The notes under the pieces were generated by a model. It had not been told where the DNA came from. It made no database searches and worked only from the letters and a program-made list of their open reading frames with translations. Shown here one piece after another: positions 16,344-25,916 of a DNA stretch of 47,085 bases. The stretch is from Bacilli bacterium (GTDB lineage Bacteria; Bacillota_I; Bacilli_A; RFN20; CAG-826). The DNA lies in assembly GCA_024413875.1 (NCBI GenBank), contig JAKSVY010000002.1, positions 1-47,085 of the forward strand, read 5' to 3'. The first letter of the stretch is position 1. Every line of letters starts with the position of its first letter. A program made the position numbers and the translations under genes.

Positions 16344-18545
16344 ATGAATAAAGAAAATACACTTGTTAATGACAATGTGCTTCATACTTTTGAAGAAGTA
16401 AAAGAACTTTATTATGTTTATATCAATAATAAGGAATCGCGTGAATTAATTGAACGTGCTTATTCATTTGTTGAATATCATCATAGAAACCAATATAGAA
16501 AAAGTGGTGAACCTTACGTCCATCACCTTATTGAAGTTTGCTATATCTTAGCGGAACTTAACTGTGGTCCTGCAACACTCGCTGCAGGTCTTTTACATGA
16601 TGTTGTCGAAGACACTGAAGTAACCTTAGAAGAAATTAAAGAAAAATTTGGTGAAGACGTATGTGAAATCGTTGATTCACTTACAAAAATCCAAAGAATG
16701 AAACTTTCTCATAGAACTGAGGAAGAATTCGTTGCTGAAGATCATAGAAAGATTTTCCTTGGAATGGCGAAGGATGTCCGTGTTGTCGTTGTTAAACTCG
16801 CTGATAGACTTCACAACATGAGAACTCTTGATTCATTATCACCAATTAGACAACAAGTTTTATCAAGAGAAACACTTGAAGTATTTGTGCCTATCGCACA
16901 CCGTTTAGGTATTAATACCATCAAAAGTGAGCTTGAAGACTTATCTTTAAAATACTTAAATCCAGATGCTTATAACGACATTGTTGATAGGCTTAAAGTT
17001 AGAATCAAAAACAGAAGTAAATCTCTTGATTCTTTAACCAAAAGAATCGCAGATATTTTATTCGATAACAAGATTCCTTTTGAAATTAAAAGTAGAGAGA
17101 AATCTGTATATTCAATATATCGCAAGATATATGAAAAAGGCCATAATTTTGATGATATCTTTGATTTACTCGCGATTAGAATTATTACTAAAACTGAACT
17201 CCAATGTTATGAAATCTTAGGTATCATTCACGCGACATATAAACCTATCCCAGGTCGTTTTAAAGACTATATCGCTATGCCAAAGCCAAACATGTATCAA
17301 TCACTTCATACATGTATTATTTCTGGCGATGGAAACATTTTCGAAGTTCAAATTAGAACTGAAGAAATGGATGAAGTTGCAGAATCCGGCATTGCTGCGC
17401 ACTGGAGATATAAAGAAGGTTCTAACTATAACGCTAAGGCAGAACAAAAAGAAATTGAAGAGAAGTTACACTGGATTAAAGATCTTGTTAACTTAGGTGA
17501 AGAAGACACTGACGCTAAAGGTTATATGGAATCTTTATCACAAGATATCTTTGGTGCTAACGTTTATGTCTTTACTCCAAAGGGAAAAGTAGTGGATCTT
17601 CCTAATGGTGCAACTCCATTAGATTTTGCTTATAAAATTCATACTGGTGTTGGTGATAGTGCTGTTGGAGCCATTGTTAATGGCTCACTTGTACCATTAA
17701 ATACCACTTTAAAGACCGGTGACGTCGTTGAAATTAGAACTTCAAAGAATTCCTCAGGTCCAAGTGAAAGATGGCTCACAATCGCTAAAACTAACTCAGC
17801 AAGAGCACATATCAAACGTTATTTAGCAAGAAAGGAAGAAGAACTCCTTCGTGAAGAAAGAATTGAAAAAGGTAGAAGTCAAATCGCTGATGCCTTCAAA
17901 CAATTAGATATCTCTGAACAAGAAATGATGAGAATGCTTGATAACGATGCGCTCCTTGAAAATTTTGGTGTTAAAGAACTTGATGATTTATTTGTAAATA
18001 TCACTCAAAGAAACCCAATTCCAGGTGCTATTACTGACTACTTAGGTCTTAAACCTGCTAAGGATGAAATCAAACTCGAAAAGAGAAAAATTGATACATC
18101 AGACATGCCTGTTTATGTACCAGGTGTTGGCCGAATCGCTATCACATTAGGAAGCTGTTGCACACCTATTCCAGGAGATGATATTACTGGTTATATTACC
18201 AAAGGTAAAGGTGTCACAGTTCACCGTACAAATTGCCCAAATATTGTTGGCCAAAAACAACGTTTAATTGAAGTTTTATGGAAAGAAAATCTTGGCATCA
18301 AAACTTATCCTGTTGATATCAAAATTGAAGCTAACGATAGAACAAACTTACTTGTTGATGTTATGAACTTATTTGCATCTAGAAAAGTTCCTGTAACAGC
18401 GTTAAATGCTCACTTCCATCAAAGCACGATGACAACAACATTTACCGCAACAATCTTCATCAGTGACGCTAAAGCATTAACAGATATCTTCAATGCCTTA
18501 CTCAATGTTCACTCAGTATACGACGTAACAAGAGTAATTCACTAA
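16344..18545 (+). CDS. rel: Bifunctional (p)ppGpp synthetase/hydrolase Rel
   Basis: Rel makes and degrades the alarmone (p)ppGpp. The 733 residues have the usual long-RSH order: HD hydrolase (HHLIEVCYILAEL, LLHDVVEDT, at about 45-200), synthetase (RFKDYIAMPKPNMYQSLHT, about 230-370), TGS (VYVFTPKGKVVDLPNGATPLDFAYKIHT, about 400-465), a zinc-finger-like region (SCCTPIPGDDI with HRTNCPN) and a C-terminal ACT domain. The hydrolase HD and the synthetase motifs are both intact, so it should be bifunctional. Ribosome site AAAGGAG. Followed by a strong terminator. Confidence 0.97.
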   Translation: MNKENTLVNDNVLHTFEEVKELYYVYINNKESRELIERAYSFVEYHHRNQYRKSGEPYVHHLIEVCYILAELNCGPATLAAGLLHDVVEDTEVTLEEIKEKFGEDVCEIVDSLTKIQRMKLSHRTEEEFVAEDHRKIFLGMAKDVRVVVVKLADRLHNMRTLDSLSPIRQQVLSRETLEVFVPIAHRLGINTIKSELEDLSLKYLNPDAYNDIVDRLKVRIKNRSKSLDSLTKRIADILFDNKIPFEIKSREKSVYSIYRKIYEKGHNFDDIFDLLAIRIITKTELQCYEILGIIHATYKPIPGRFKDYIAMPKPNMYQSLHTCIISGDGNIFEVQIRTEEMDEVAESGIAAHWRYKEGSNYNAKAEQKEIEEKLHWIKDLVNLGEEDTDAKGYMESLSQDIFGANVYVFTPKGKVVDLPNGATPLDFAYKIHTGVGDSAVGAIVNGSLVPLNTTLKTGDVVEIRTSKNSSGPSERWLTIAKTNSARAHIKRYLARKEEELLREERIEKGRSQIADAFKQLDISEQEMMRMLDNDALLENFGVKELDDLFVNITQRNPIPGAITDYLGLKPAKDEIKLEKRKIDTSDMPVYVPGVGRIAITLGSCCTPIPGDDITGYITKGKGVTVHRTNCPNIVGQKQRLIEVLWKENLGIKTYPVDIKIEANDRTNLLVDVMNLFASRKVPVTALNAHFHQSTMTTTFTATIFISDAKALTDIFNALLNVHSVYDVTRVIH

Positions 18546-18550
18546 AAATT

Positions 18551-18576
18551 AAGCCCAATCGTCTTGGGCTTTTTTA
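18551..18576 (+). terminator. Terminator of recJ-rel
   Basis: A perfect 8-bp stem (AAGCCCAA/TTGGGCTT) with loop TCGTC and a T-run. Confidence 0.92.
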
Positions 18577-18585
18577 TTGCCTTCG

Positions 18586-18617
18586 TAATTGACACTAAAA
18601 GTGTTAATTATTATAAT
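18586..18617 (+). promoter_or_regulatory. Consensus promoter of hisS-aspS with palindromic operator in the spacer
   Basis: TTGACA (18589-18594) and TATAAT (18612-18617) both match consensus perfectly at 17-base spacing. A near-perfect palindrome (arms TAATTgACACT at 18586-18596 and AGTGTtAATTA at 18600-18610, centre AAA) covers the -35 box and most of the spacer. Such placement suggests a dimeric repressor. I do not recognise the operator. No T-box is present here. Confidence 0.8.
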
Positions 18618-18648
18618 AGTTAGCGACCATTAGATTGGAGATTTAAAT

Positions 18649-19974
18649 ATGCAAATAAATCCAGTAAAAGGCACTCACGATATTATCGGTGATGAAGCCA
18701 AAGAATATGAATTAATTGAATCAAGAGCAAAAATGATTGTCGAACTTTTCAATTACAAAGAAATTCGCACACCAGTTCTTGAACCAACAAACTTGTTCAT
18801 CCGCTCAGTTGGTGAATCAAGTGACATTGTTAATAAAGAAATGTATACCTTTAATGACAAAGGTGATCGTTCTTTAACATTAAGACCAGAAGTAACAGCT
18901 GGGGTAATGCGTAGCATTGTTTCTAATAAATTATATGCAACTGCTGATTTACCTCTTAGATATTACTATTGTGGTCCATGCTTTAGATATGAAAGACCAC
19001 AAGCTGGTAGATATCGTCAATTCCACCAATTCGGTGTTGAGGCAGTTGGTGCTCCAACTCCTGAACTTGATGCTGAAACAATTTCCATTGGCGCTAACAT
19101 CTTAGCGGTTCTTGGATTCCAAAACGTTACAATCAAGATTAACTCTCTTGGTGATGAAGAAACAAGAAATGCATATCGTGAAGCATTAAAAGCATACTTC
19201 GCTCAATACATTGATCAAATGTGTCCAGACTGCAAGAGAAGATATGAAGTCAATCCACTTCGTATTCTCGATTGTAAGGTTCCAGAAGATGCTGAAATTG
19301 TTAAAGGTGCTCCAAAACTTAAAGATTTCTTATCTGATAACGCTAAAGCATACTTCAATAGAGTTAAGGCTGCTCTTGAATTATATGGAATCACTAATTA
19401 TGAATTAGATGAAACATTAGTTCGCGGTCTTGATTACTACACAGGTGTTGTTTGGGAATATCACATCAAAGGTGAAAACGCTATCGATGTTGGAGCTGCT
19501 GGCGGTGGAGGACACTACAAGAATCTCTTAAAAGAGATTGGTGGTCCTGACCTTGAAGGTGTTGGTCTTGCTCTTGGTGTTGAAAGAGTCCATTACTTAT
19601 GGAAAACACTTGTTAACACTGAACACATTCCATTTGGTCCAGATGTATACATTATGCCTCTTGGAGAAAATGTTCTTGCTGATGCTATTAAGTTTGGCGA
19701 AGAACTTCGTTCTAATGGATACAGTGTTGAAGTACCATTTGATGGAAAATCATTAAAATCAATGTTTAAGATTGCAACCAGAGCTAATGCAAAGTTTGCT
19801 CTTATCATTGGTGAAGACGAACTCGATAGAGGTGAGTTAACAGTAAAGAATCTACATACTAGTGTTCAAACATCAGTTAAAGCTGAACAACTTGTTGATG
19901 TTGTTGCAGAACTAGTTGAAGAATATATGAACAATTATTTTGAGAAAGAAGATAACAAAAATGGAGAGAACTAA
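18649..19974 (+). CDS. hisS: Histidyl-tRNA synthetase
   Basis: HisRS charges tRNA(His). It starts MQINPVKGTHDIIGDEA and has class II motif 2 (RYYYCGPCFRYERPQAGRYRQFHQFG), the histidine-specific RGLDYYTGVVWEY segment (about residues 259-271), motif 3 near GVGLALGVER and the C-terminal anticodon-binding domain. The length of 441 residues is slightly long because of a lysine- and asparagine-rich tail. The ribosome site is TTGGAG. The end overlaps the aspS start by 14 bases, the common hisS-aspS pair of Firmicutes. Confidence 0.97.
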   Translation: MQINPVKGTHDIIGDEAKEYELIESRAKMIVELFNYKEIRTPVLEPTNLFIRSVGESSDIVNKEMYTFNDKGDRSLTLRPEVTAGVMRSIVSNKLYATADLPLRYYYCGPCFRYERPQAGRYRQFHQFGVEAVGAPTPELDAETISIGANILAVLGFQNVTIKINSLGDEETRNAYREALKAYFAQYIDQMCPDCKRRYEVNPLRILDCKVPEDAEIVKGAPKLKDFLSDNAKAYFNRVKAALELYGITNYELDETLVRGLDYYTGVVWEYHIKGENAIDVGAAGGGGHYKNLLKEIGGPDLEGVGLALGVERVHYLWKTLVNTEHIPFGPDVYIMPLGENVLADAIKFGEELRSNGYSVEVPFDGKSLKSMFKIATRANAKFALIIGEDELDRGELTVKNLHTSVQTSVKAEQLVDVVAELVEEYMNNYFEKEDNKNGEN

Positions 19975-21679
19975 TTACAATGGTGAACTTCGCTTAAGCG
20001 ATGTTGGAAAAAAGGTAACTTTATTAGGATGGGTTGCTAAGAAGAGAAATCTTGGCTCACTTGTCTTTATCGATTTACGTGATAGAACAGGTATTGTTCA
20101 AGTTTTAGTTAACGATAATGTTGAAATCCCAGATGTTCGTAATGAATATGTAGTAGAGGTTAGAGGTACTGTTTCTGCTAAAGAAGTTCCTAACAAGAAA
20201 CTCGCTACTGGTGAAATTGAAGTTATTGCTGATTCAGTTGTTGTATTAAGCAAAGCTTCTACAACTCCAATGATTATTGCTGATGATACAGACGCTTTAG
20301 AAGATACAAGACTTAAATACAGATATCTTGATTTAAGACGTCCTACATTACAAAGAAATTTAATTTTACGTAGTAAGATTGTTAAAGCAGCTCATGAATA
20401 TTTCGATAACAATGGCTTTATTGAAGTTGAAACTCCAATTCTTTGCTTATCTACACCTGAAGGCGCACGTGATTACTTAGTTCCTTCACGTGTTTCTCAC
20501 GGTTCATTCTACGCTCTTCCACAATCACCTCAATTATTCAAACAATTATTAATGATTGGTGGAATGGAAAGATACTATCAAGTTGCTCGTTGCTTCCGTG
20601 ATGAAGACTTAAGACAAGATAGACAACCAGAATTTACTCAAATCGACCTTGAAATGTCATTCCTTGATCAAGATCAAATCTTAACAATCATGGAAGGTTA
20701 CTTAAAGAAAGCTTTCAAGGAAACTATTGGTGTTGATATTCAAACTCCACTCAGAAGAATGGATTATGATGTCGCTATGAATGAGTACGGTAGCGATAAA
20801 CCTGATACACGTTTTGACCTTAAGTTATTTGATTTATCAAATACACTCAAAAATAGTGAATTTGGCGGTTTTAAGAGCGCTGAAACAATTAAGGGCGTAA
20901 CTATTCCAGGAGTTGCAAAAGATACCTCTAGAAAGGTTATTGATGGACTCACTCTCGAAGCTAAGAAATTTGGTTTCGGTGGTATTGGTGTATTCAAACT
21001 CGAAAATGGCGTTTTATCTGGCTCACTTGTTAAGTTCCTCTCAGAAGAACAACAAGCTGAATTAGTTAAAGTTGCTAAAGCAAATGATGGTGACATTATC
21101 CTCGTTGCAAGTGGTGCACACGATAGAGTTTGCTTCTTCCTTGGTTCATTAAGATGTAAATATGCTCGTGAATTAGGTTATATTAAACCTAATACATATG
21201 ATTTACTTTGGGTTGTTAACTTCCCATTATTCGAAAAGAAGGATGATGGAACATATAACGCATTACATCACCCATTCACAAGACCTACACCAGAAACAGC
21301 ACAATACTTAGATACAGATCCAAGTAAAGTTTTATCTGCTGCTTACGATATCGTTATTAATGGTTATGAAGCTGGTGGTGGTTCTTTAAGAATCTACGAT
21401 CACGATATGCAACAAAAGATTTTCAAAATCTTAGGTTTAACAGACGAAGATATCAAACGTAAATTTGGATTCTTCGTTGATGCATTTAACTACGGTACAC
21501 CTCCACATGGTGGTATCGCATTCGGTCTTGAAAGACTTTCAATGATTATCTGCGGAACTGATAACATTCGTGATGTTATTGCCTTCCCAAAGAACCTTAA
21601 GGCTGCTGATATGATGTCAAATGCTCCTCAAGGTGTTGACCCACAACAATTAGAGGATGTAGGTATCAAAATTGCTTAA
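19961..21679 (+). CDS. aspS: Aspartyl-tRNA synthetase
   Basis: AspRS charges tRNA(Asp). It has an N-terminal OB fold (LRLSDVGKKVTLLGWV), motif 2 (CFRDEDLRQDRQPEFTQID), the bacterial GAD insertion (about 285-400) and motif 3 (FGLERLSMIICG) near the end. I start it at the ATG at 19961 (573 residues). The open frame reaches a TTG at 19940, but the family normally begins with the MERTNYNGEL-type segment. The start lies inside the end of hisS, with GAGAAAGAAG upstream as ribosome site. Whether it is discriminating or charges Asn as well cannot be settled from this window. Confidence 0.97.
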   Translation: MERTNYNGELRLSDVGKKVTLLGWVAKKRNLGSLVFIDLRDRTGIVQVLVNDNVEIPDVRNEYVVEVRGTVSAKEVPNKKLATGEIEVIADSVVVLSKASTTPMIIADDTDALEDTRLKYRYLDLRRPTLQRNLILRSKIVKAAHEYFDNNGFIEVETPILCLSTPEGARDYLVPSRVSHGSFYALPQSPQLFKQLLMIGGMERYYQVARCFRDEDLRQDRQPEFTQIDLEMSFLDQDQILTIMEGYLKKAFKETIGVDIQTPLRRMDYDVAMNEYGSDKPDTRFDLKLFDLSNTLKNSEFGGFKSAETIKGVTIPGVAKDTSRKVIDGLTLEAKKFGFGGIGVFKLENGVLSGSLVKFLSEEQQAELVKVAKANDGDIILVASGAHDRVCFFLGSLRCKYARELGYIKPNTYDLLWVVNFPLFEKKDDGTYNALHHPFTRPTPETAQYLDTDPSKVLSAAYDIVINGYEAGGGSLRIYDHDMQQKIFKILGLTDEDIKRKFGFFVDAFNYGTPPHGGIAFGLERLSMIICGTDNIRDVIAFPKNLKAADMMSNAPQGVDPQQLEDVGIKIA

Positions 21680-21702
21680 TAATTTATCTATAAATTATAT
21701 AA

Positions 21703-21731
21703 AACTAACAAACAACTAAAAAACTACTAAA
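21703..21731 (-). repeat. 11-base-period motif array in the tkt leader
   Basis: Read on the minus strand, TTTAGTA (21725-21731), TTTAGTT (21714-21720) and GTTAGTT (21703-21709) start exactly 11 bases apart with GTTT linkers. The array lies between aspS and tkt, ending just before the tkt ribosome site. It matches three other arrays in the window, but in reverse orientation to the neighbouring genes. Confidence 0.6.
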
Positions 21732-21744
21732 TAAGGAGATTATT

Positions 21745-23706
21745 ATGAATAATAAAGAACTTGATAACTTAGCTGTTGCTGCTATTCGTAGTACATGTAT
21801 CGACACTATCAACAAAGCTAAATCTGGTCACCCAGGAATGGCTTTAGGTAGCGCTCCAATCATGCACACATTATTTACACGTCACATTGTTGCAAACCCA
21901 AAGGATGCCTTATGGTTCAATCGTGATAGATTTGTTCTAAGTGCCGGCCACGCTAGTGCTCTTTATTACACAATGTTACATCTTTGTGGTTATGGTTTAA
22001 CAATGGATGACTTAAAGTCTTTCCGCCAACTTGGTAGTAAGACACCAGGCCACCCAGAATACAAGCATACTTATGGCATCGATTCTACAAGCGGTCCTTT
22101 AGGACAAGGTATTGCTCAAGCTGTCGGTATGGCTATGGCAGAGCGTGCAGTTGCTGCTCAATATCCAAATGGCAGCCAATTAGCAAATCACTATACATAT
22201 GTCTTATGTGGTGATGGTTGCTTAGAAGAAGGTTTATCACAAGAAGCAATTTCTCTTGCTGGACACCACAAATTAAACAAATTAATCCTTATTTACGATA
22301 GTAACGCTGTTACTCTTGATGGTGCATTAGATATGTCAAATAGTGAAGATGTACGCAAGAGATTTGAAGCATCTTCATGGAATACATTAGAAGTTATGGA
22401 TGGTAACGATATTGATGCTATCGATGCTGCAATTAGTGAAGCAAAGAATTCTGATAAGCCAACATTAATCGTTGTTCATACAGTTATTGGTTATGGTAGT
22501 GCAAAGCAAGGCACTTCAAAAGTTCATGGTGCTCCTTTAGGAGAAGAAGATGGCGAAAACTGTAAGAAGTTCTATGGATACACATATCCAGCATTTACTA
22601 TCCCTCAAGAAGTTTATGATCTTTACCAAAATACATTCATCGCTAGAGGTGAAGCAGCAAATGCTAAATGGAATGAAACATTTAAAGCTTATTCACTATC
22701 AAACAAAGAAGCTGCAAACTTATTCTTAGATGCTATTAATAGCAAGGTTGAAAAATATTTACCAAAAGAACCTGAATTCGCTTTAGACAATGGTGATTCA
22801 ACACGTGTTTCAAGTGGTAAAGCATTAAATGAATTAATTAACTCAGTTCCATTCCTTATGGGTGGTTCAGCTGACGTTGCTGGTTCAGTTATGACAAAAA
22901 TTAATAGTGCTGATTTCTCTTTTGAACATCCAGAAGGACGTAATATCAACTATGGTATTAGAGAATTCGCAATGGCATGTATTAATAATGGTATGATTCT
23001 CCATGGAGGTCTTAAGACCTATGGTGGTTGCTTCTTAGTCTTCTCTGACTATATGAAGAACGCTATTAGAATGTCTTCTTTATCTAAGATCCCAGCAATT
23101 TACTTATTCTCACATGATACAATCGCTGTTGGAGAAGATGGTCCAACTCACCAACCAATCGAACAAGTCTTAATGTTACGTAGTATTCCAAATACACACG
23201 TCATTAGACCATGTGATGCTCGTGAAACTTATGGAGCATGGAGATTAGCAATGGTTTCAGAAGAAACCCCAACTTGCTTAATCCTCTCTCGTCAAGGTTT
23301 ACCATTAATTGCATCATCTAAATATGATTTATCTCGTGGTGCTTATATAATAAGCAAGAAAGAAAATGCTGTTGCATCAGTTATGGCAACAGGTTCGGAA
23401 GTTAAGTTAGCTCTTGATGCTCAAACTTTATTAGCAAACGAAGGCATCAATGTTGATGTTGTATCTGCACCATGTTTAGAAATCTTTGATGCACAAGATG
23501 AATCATATAGAAAATCAGTTCTTCCTTATGGAAGAGAAAACACAATTGCTGTTGAAATGCTCTGTGGCTTAGGTTGGTATAAATACGCTAATACAGTTAT
23601 GAGTTTAGATACCTTCGGCGCATCAGCACCAGCAAAAGATGTTATTAAAAACTTTAACTTCACAGCAGAACGTTTAGTTGAAGTAGTGAAAGGTGCTTTA
23701 AAATAA
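21745..23706 (+). CDS. tkt: Transketolase
   Basis: Transketolase moves two-carbon units between sugar phosphates in the non-oxidative pentose phosphate pathway, using thiamine diphosphate. The 653 residues fit. The N-terminal domain has KSGHPGMALG, and the cofactor motif is GDGCLEEGLSQEAISLAGHHKLNKLILIYDSN. The middle domain has the catalytic glutamate region GIREFAMA and SHDTIAVGEDGPTHQPIEQ. Ribosome site AAGGAG. Its TAA overlaps the start of the next gene by one base (TAATG). In gut bacteria lacking the oxidative branch this enzyme supplies ribose 5-phosphate and DXS substrate, but whether that applies here is inference. Confidence 0.97.
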   Translation: MNNKELDNLAVAAIRSTCIDTINKAKSGHPGMALGSAPIMHTLFTRHIVANPKDALWFNRDRFVLSAGHASALYYTMLHLCGYGLTMDDLKSFRQLGSKTPGHPEYKHTYGIDSTSGPLGQGIAQAVGMAMAERAVAAQYPNGSQLANHYTYVLCGDGCLEEGLSQEAISLAGHHKLNKLILIYDSNAVTLDGALDMSNSEDVRKRFEASSWNTLEVMDGNDIDAIDAAISEAKNSDKPTLIVVHTVIGYGSAKQGTSKVHGAPLGEEDGENCKKFYGYTYPAFTIPQEVYDLYQNTFIARGEAANAKWNETFKAYSLSNKEAANLFLDAINSKVEKYLPKEPEFALDNGDSTRVSSGKALNELINSVPFLMGGSADVAGSVMTKINSADFSFEHPEGRNINYGIREFAMACINNGMILHGGLKTYGGCFLVFSDYMKNAIRMSSLSKIPAIYLFSHDTIAVGEDGPTHQPIEQVLMLRSIPNTHVIRPCDARETYGAWRLAMVSEETPTCLILSRQGLPLIASSKYDLSRGAYIISKKENAVASVMATGSEVKLALDAQTLLANEGINVDVVSAPCLEIFDAQDESYRKSVLPYGRENTIAVEMLCGLGWYKYANTVMSLDTFGASAPAKDVIKNFNFTAERLVEVVKGALK

Positions 23707-24047
23707 TGGCAGAATATTATTTCATCAAAAATTACAACAACTATGGAAAACTTGCGATTAATCGCAACGTTTTCAAGTCGATTGCAATCGATGCTGTAAA
23801 TAAGGTTCAAGGTGCATCAGTTTCATCCAAAAAAGGAAAGAAACAATTATTCAAAGTTGATAATCCAATCAATGTAACATTCCACAAGAATGGACAAATT
23901 GAATTAAAGATTGATATATCGATTAAAAAAGACGCTAATCCAACTAAGGTCTCTGTTGCTATTCAAGAAGAAGTAAGTACTGCTCTTCAACAATATACTG
24001 AATCAGTACCATTTGATATTACTATCAACATCACATCTATTATTTAA
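23706..24047 (+). CDS. Asp23/Gls24 family protein (YqhY-like)
   Basis: The 113-residue protein fits the Asp23/DUF322 family: a short alpha-beta domain with YGKLAINRNVFKSIAIDAV, a middle strand region and VSVAIQEEVSTALQQYTE before the last strand. In B. subtilis the homologue YqhY lies before nusB and affects lipid synthesis balance; no enzyme activity is known. Here too it comes directly before nusB. Translation is coupled to tkt by a one-base overlap. Confidence 0.8.
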   Translation: MAEYYFIKNYNNYGKLAINRNVFKSIAIDAVNKVQGASVSSKKGKKQLFKVDNPINVTFHKNGQIELKIDISIKKDANPTKVSVAIQEEVSTALQQYTESVPFDITINITSII

Positions 24048-24058
24048 GGAGCATTGTT

Positions 24059-24478
24059 ATGGAACAAGAAATTTCAAGAAACAAAGAACAAGAAATTATG
24101 CTTGGTGTTATCTACCAAGTACTTGTTTTAGTTGATATGAATCAAGAAGTTGATGTCAAGGGAATGCTTTCTGATGCTTATGATTGCGAATTTGAAGATG
24201 TTCCAGTATTCGCTCAACAAATCATGATTTATTCTATTAAGAATCTTGCAGAAATTACTGCTGCTTTCCAAGCCAATATGAAGAAGTGGAGTTTTGATCG
24301 TTTAAACAAACTTGAACAAGCTTTACTCATTCTTTCATACACCCATTATTACTATGTTGGTGATGTTGACCGTAGAGTAGTCATCGATATCGCTGTTAAA
24401 TTAGCGAAAAAGTTCCTCGATAAGGACGATTACAAATTTGTTAATGCTATTTTAGATAACACATTAAAAAATGCCTAA
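24059..24478 (+). CDS. nusB: Transcription antitermination factor NusB
   Basis: NusB with NusE (S10) binds boxA RNA for antitermination in rRNA operons. The all-helical protein of 139 residues shows the family ending: DRLNKLEQALLILSYTHYYY, DRRVVIDIAVKLAKKF and DDYKFVNAILDNTL. Ribosome site AAGGAGC. The last 8 bases overlap the start of xseA. Confidence 0.94.
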   Translation: MEQEISRNKEQEIMLGVIYQVLVLVDMNQEVDVKGMLSDAYDCEFEDVPVFAQQIMIYSIKNLAEITAAFQANMKKWSFDRLNKLEQALLILSYTHYYYVGDVDRRVVIDIAVKLAKKFLDKDDYKFVNAILDNTLKNA

Positions 24479-25670
24479 TATTTTATATTCACCAAGTTCG
24501 TTAAACCAATATATTAAGGACAAAGTCACTAGTGACTTCTCTTTAAGAGGTTTACAAATTAAAGGTGAAGTATCAAATTTAAAAAGACATCCAACAGGAC
24601 ACGTATACTTTTCTCTTAAGGATGATAATTCAGTCATTAAAGGGGTAATGTTTAAAGGCTATACCCAATTTATGAATCCACTCATCAAAGATGGAGATGA
24701 AGTTATTGTATCTGGATATATTGATGTCTTTGTTGCAAGAGGCGAATATCAAGTATACGCTCAAGCAATGGAAATATTTGGTAAAGGCGCACAATTATTA
24801 GAACTTGAACGAATTAAAGCAAAGCTTAAAGCAGAAGGCTTATTCGATGAATCAAGAAAGAAAAAGATTAATATCTATCCAACAAGCATTGCTGTAATCA
24901 GTGGTGAAAACAGTGCCGCAATGGCAGATATTAAAACTAACCTACTTCGTAGATTCCCAGTAGTGAAGGTCCTTCCAATTCCTTCACAAGTTCAAGGTGA
25001 TGGAGCTTCTAAAGACCTTATAAGAGCATTTAATGAAGCATTAGCATTAAACCCAACTACAATTATTATCGGAAGAGGCGGTGGATCATCAGAAGATTTA
25101 AATGCCTTCAACGACGAAGCATTAGCAAGACTTGTCGCAAGTTCGCCAATTCCTGTTATCTCAGCAGTTGGTCATGAAATCGATACTACTTTAGTAGACT
25201 ATGTCTCAGATAAGAGAGCTTCAACTCCAACAGGCGCAGCAGAACTTGCAACTGTTGATAAAAGGGAACTAATTCAAACATTTATTGAGGCTGATGAAAG
25301 AATGTATACAGCCCTTGATGTTAGGATTAAAAGATTATCCAATAAATTGGATTTACTTAAAAATCGTTCATTCTTCAATAATCCAAAGTCTATTTATTCA
25401 GACAAGATTACTGAACTTGAAAATACAAAGAAACGCTTAGGGTTTGCTCTCGATAGACAACTCGAACGTAAAAAGAGGCAATTAGAGACACTTTGTAAGC
25501 AATTACAAGGAATTAATCCAACAAAAGTCTTAGAACGCGGATTTGCCGTATTAAGTGATGAAAATGGGCAAATTATTAAATCTGTTAACTCAGTAAAACC
25601 AAATCAAATCATCAAAACACAACTTAGCGATGGTGTTGTAACCTCAAAAGTAGTGGAAAAGGAGAACTAG
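24471..25670 (+). CDS. xseA: Exonuclease VII large subunit
   Basis: XseA is the catalytic subunit of exonuclease VII, which degrades single-stranded DNA from both ends. It has an N-terminal OB fold (SLRGLQIKGEVSNLKRHPTGHVYFSLKD), the catalytic-domain motifs GRGGGSSEDLNAFND and SAVGHEIDTTLVDYVSDKRASTPTGAAEL, a long coiled-coil region, and a C-terminal tail ending GVVTSKVVEKEN. At 399 residues it is slightly short. It overlaps nusB and is followed by xseB after one base. Confidence 0.96.
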   Translation: MPNILYSPSSLNQYIKDKVTSDFSLRGLQIKGEVSNLKRHPTGHVYFSLKDDNSVIKGVMFKGYTQFMNPLIKDGDEVIVSGYIDVFVARGEYQVYAQAMEIFGKGAQLLELERIKAKLKAEGLFDESRKKKINIYPTSIAVISGENSAAMADIKTNLLRRFPVVKVLPIPSQVQGDGASKDLIRAFNEALALNPTTIIIGRGGGSSEDLNAFNDEALARLVASSPIPVISAVGHEIDTTLVDYVSDKRASTPTGAAELATVDKRELIQTFIEADERMYTALDVRIKRLSNKLDLLKNRSFFNNPKSIYSDKITELENTKKRLGFALDRQLERKKRQLETLCKQLQGINPTKVLERGFAVLSDENGQIIKSVNSVKPNQIIKTQLSDGVVTSKVVEKEN

Positions 25671-25671
25671 C

Positions 25672-25863
25672 ATGGCTGAAGAAAAGAAAGTTGACTTTGA
25701 AGCATTACTCAAAGAATTAAATGAAATTGTTAACAAAGTTGAAAACAACACTCTTCCATTAGATGAATCTATTAAACTTTATCAACGTGGAAAAGAGATT
25801 ATTAACGAACTTGAAGGTTCTCTTAAGGAAGCTGAAGAGAAAATTGCGGAATTGTCAAAATAG
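25672..25863 (+). CDS. xseB: Exonuclease VII small subunit
   Basis: A 63-residue helical hairpin protein with FEALLKELNEIVNKVENNTLPLDESIKLYQRG, typical of XseB. Several XseB copies coil around the XseA stalk. Ribosome site AAAAGGAG lies in the end of xseA. In many Firmicutes ispA follows, then dxs; here ispA is missing and a gap of 53 bases leads to dxs. A 16-base palindrome starts at the stop codon (25861-25876). Confidence 0.94.
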   Translation: MAEEKKVDFEALLKELNEIVNKVENNTLPLDESIKLYQRGKEIINELEGSLKEAEEKIAELSK

Positions 25864-25884
25864 TTATTAATAACTAAATTTGTA

Positions 25885-25913
25885 TTTAGTATTTATTTAG
25901 TAGTTTTATAGTA
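25885..25913 (+). repeat. 11-base-period motif array overlapping the dxs start region
   Basis: TTTAGTA (25885-25891), TTTAGTA (25896-25902) and TATAGTA (25907-25913) start exactly 11 bases apart. The last unit contains TATAGT, a possible -10 box 4 bases before the dxs ATG. The first two units plus flanks differ by one base in 24 from the array after plsY. Confidence 0.62.
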
Positions 25914-25916
25914 GAT

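Noticed and set aside
19940..19960. TTG start for aspS
   Set aside because: It adds seven residues inside hisS; the ATG at 19961 gives the normal N-terminus.
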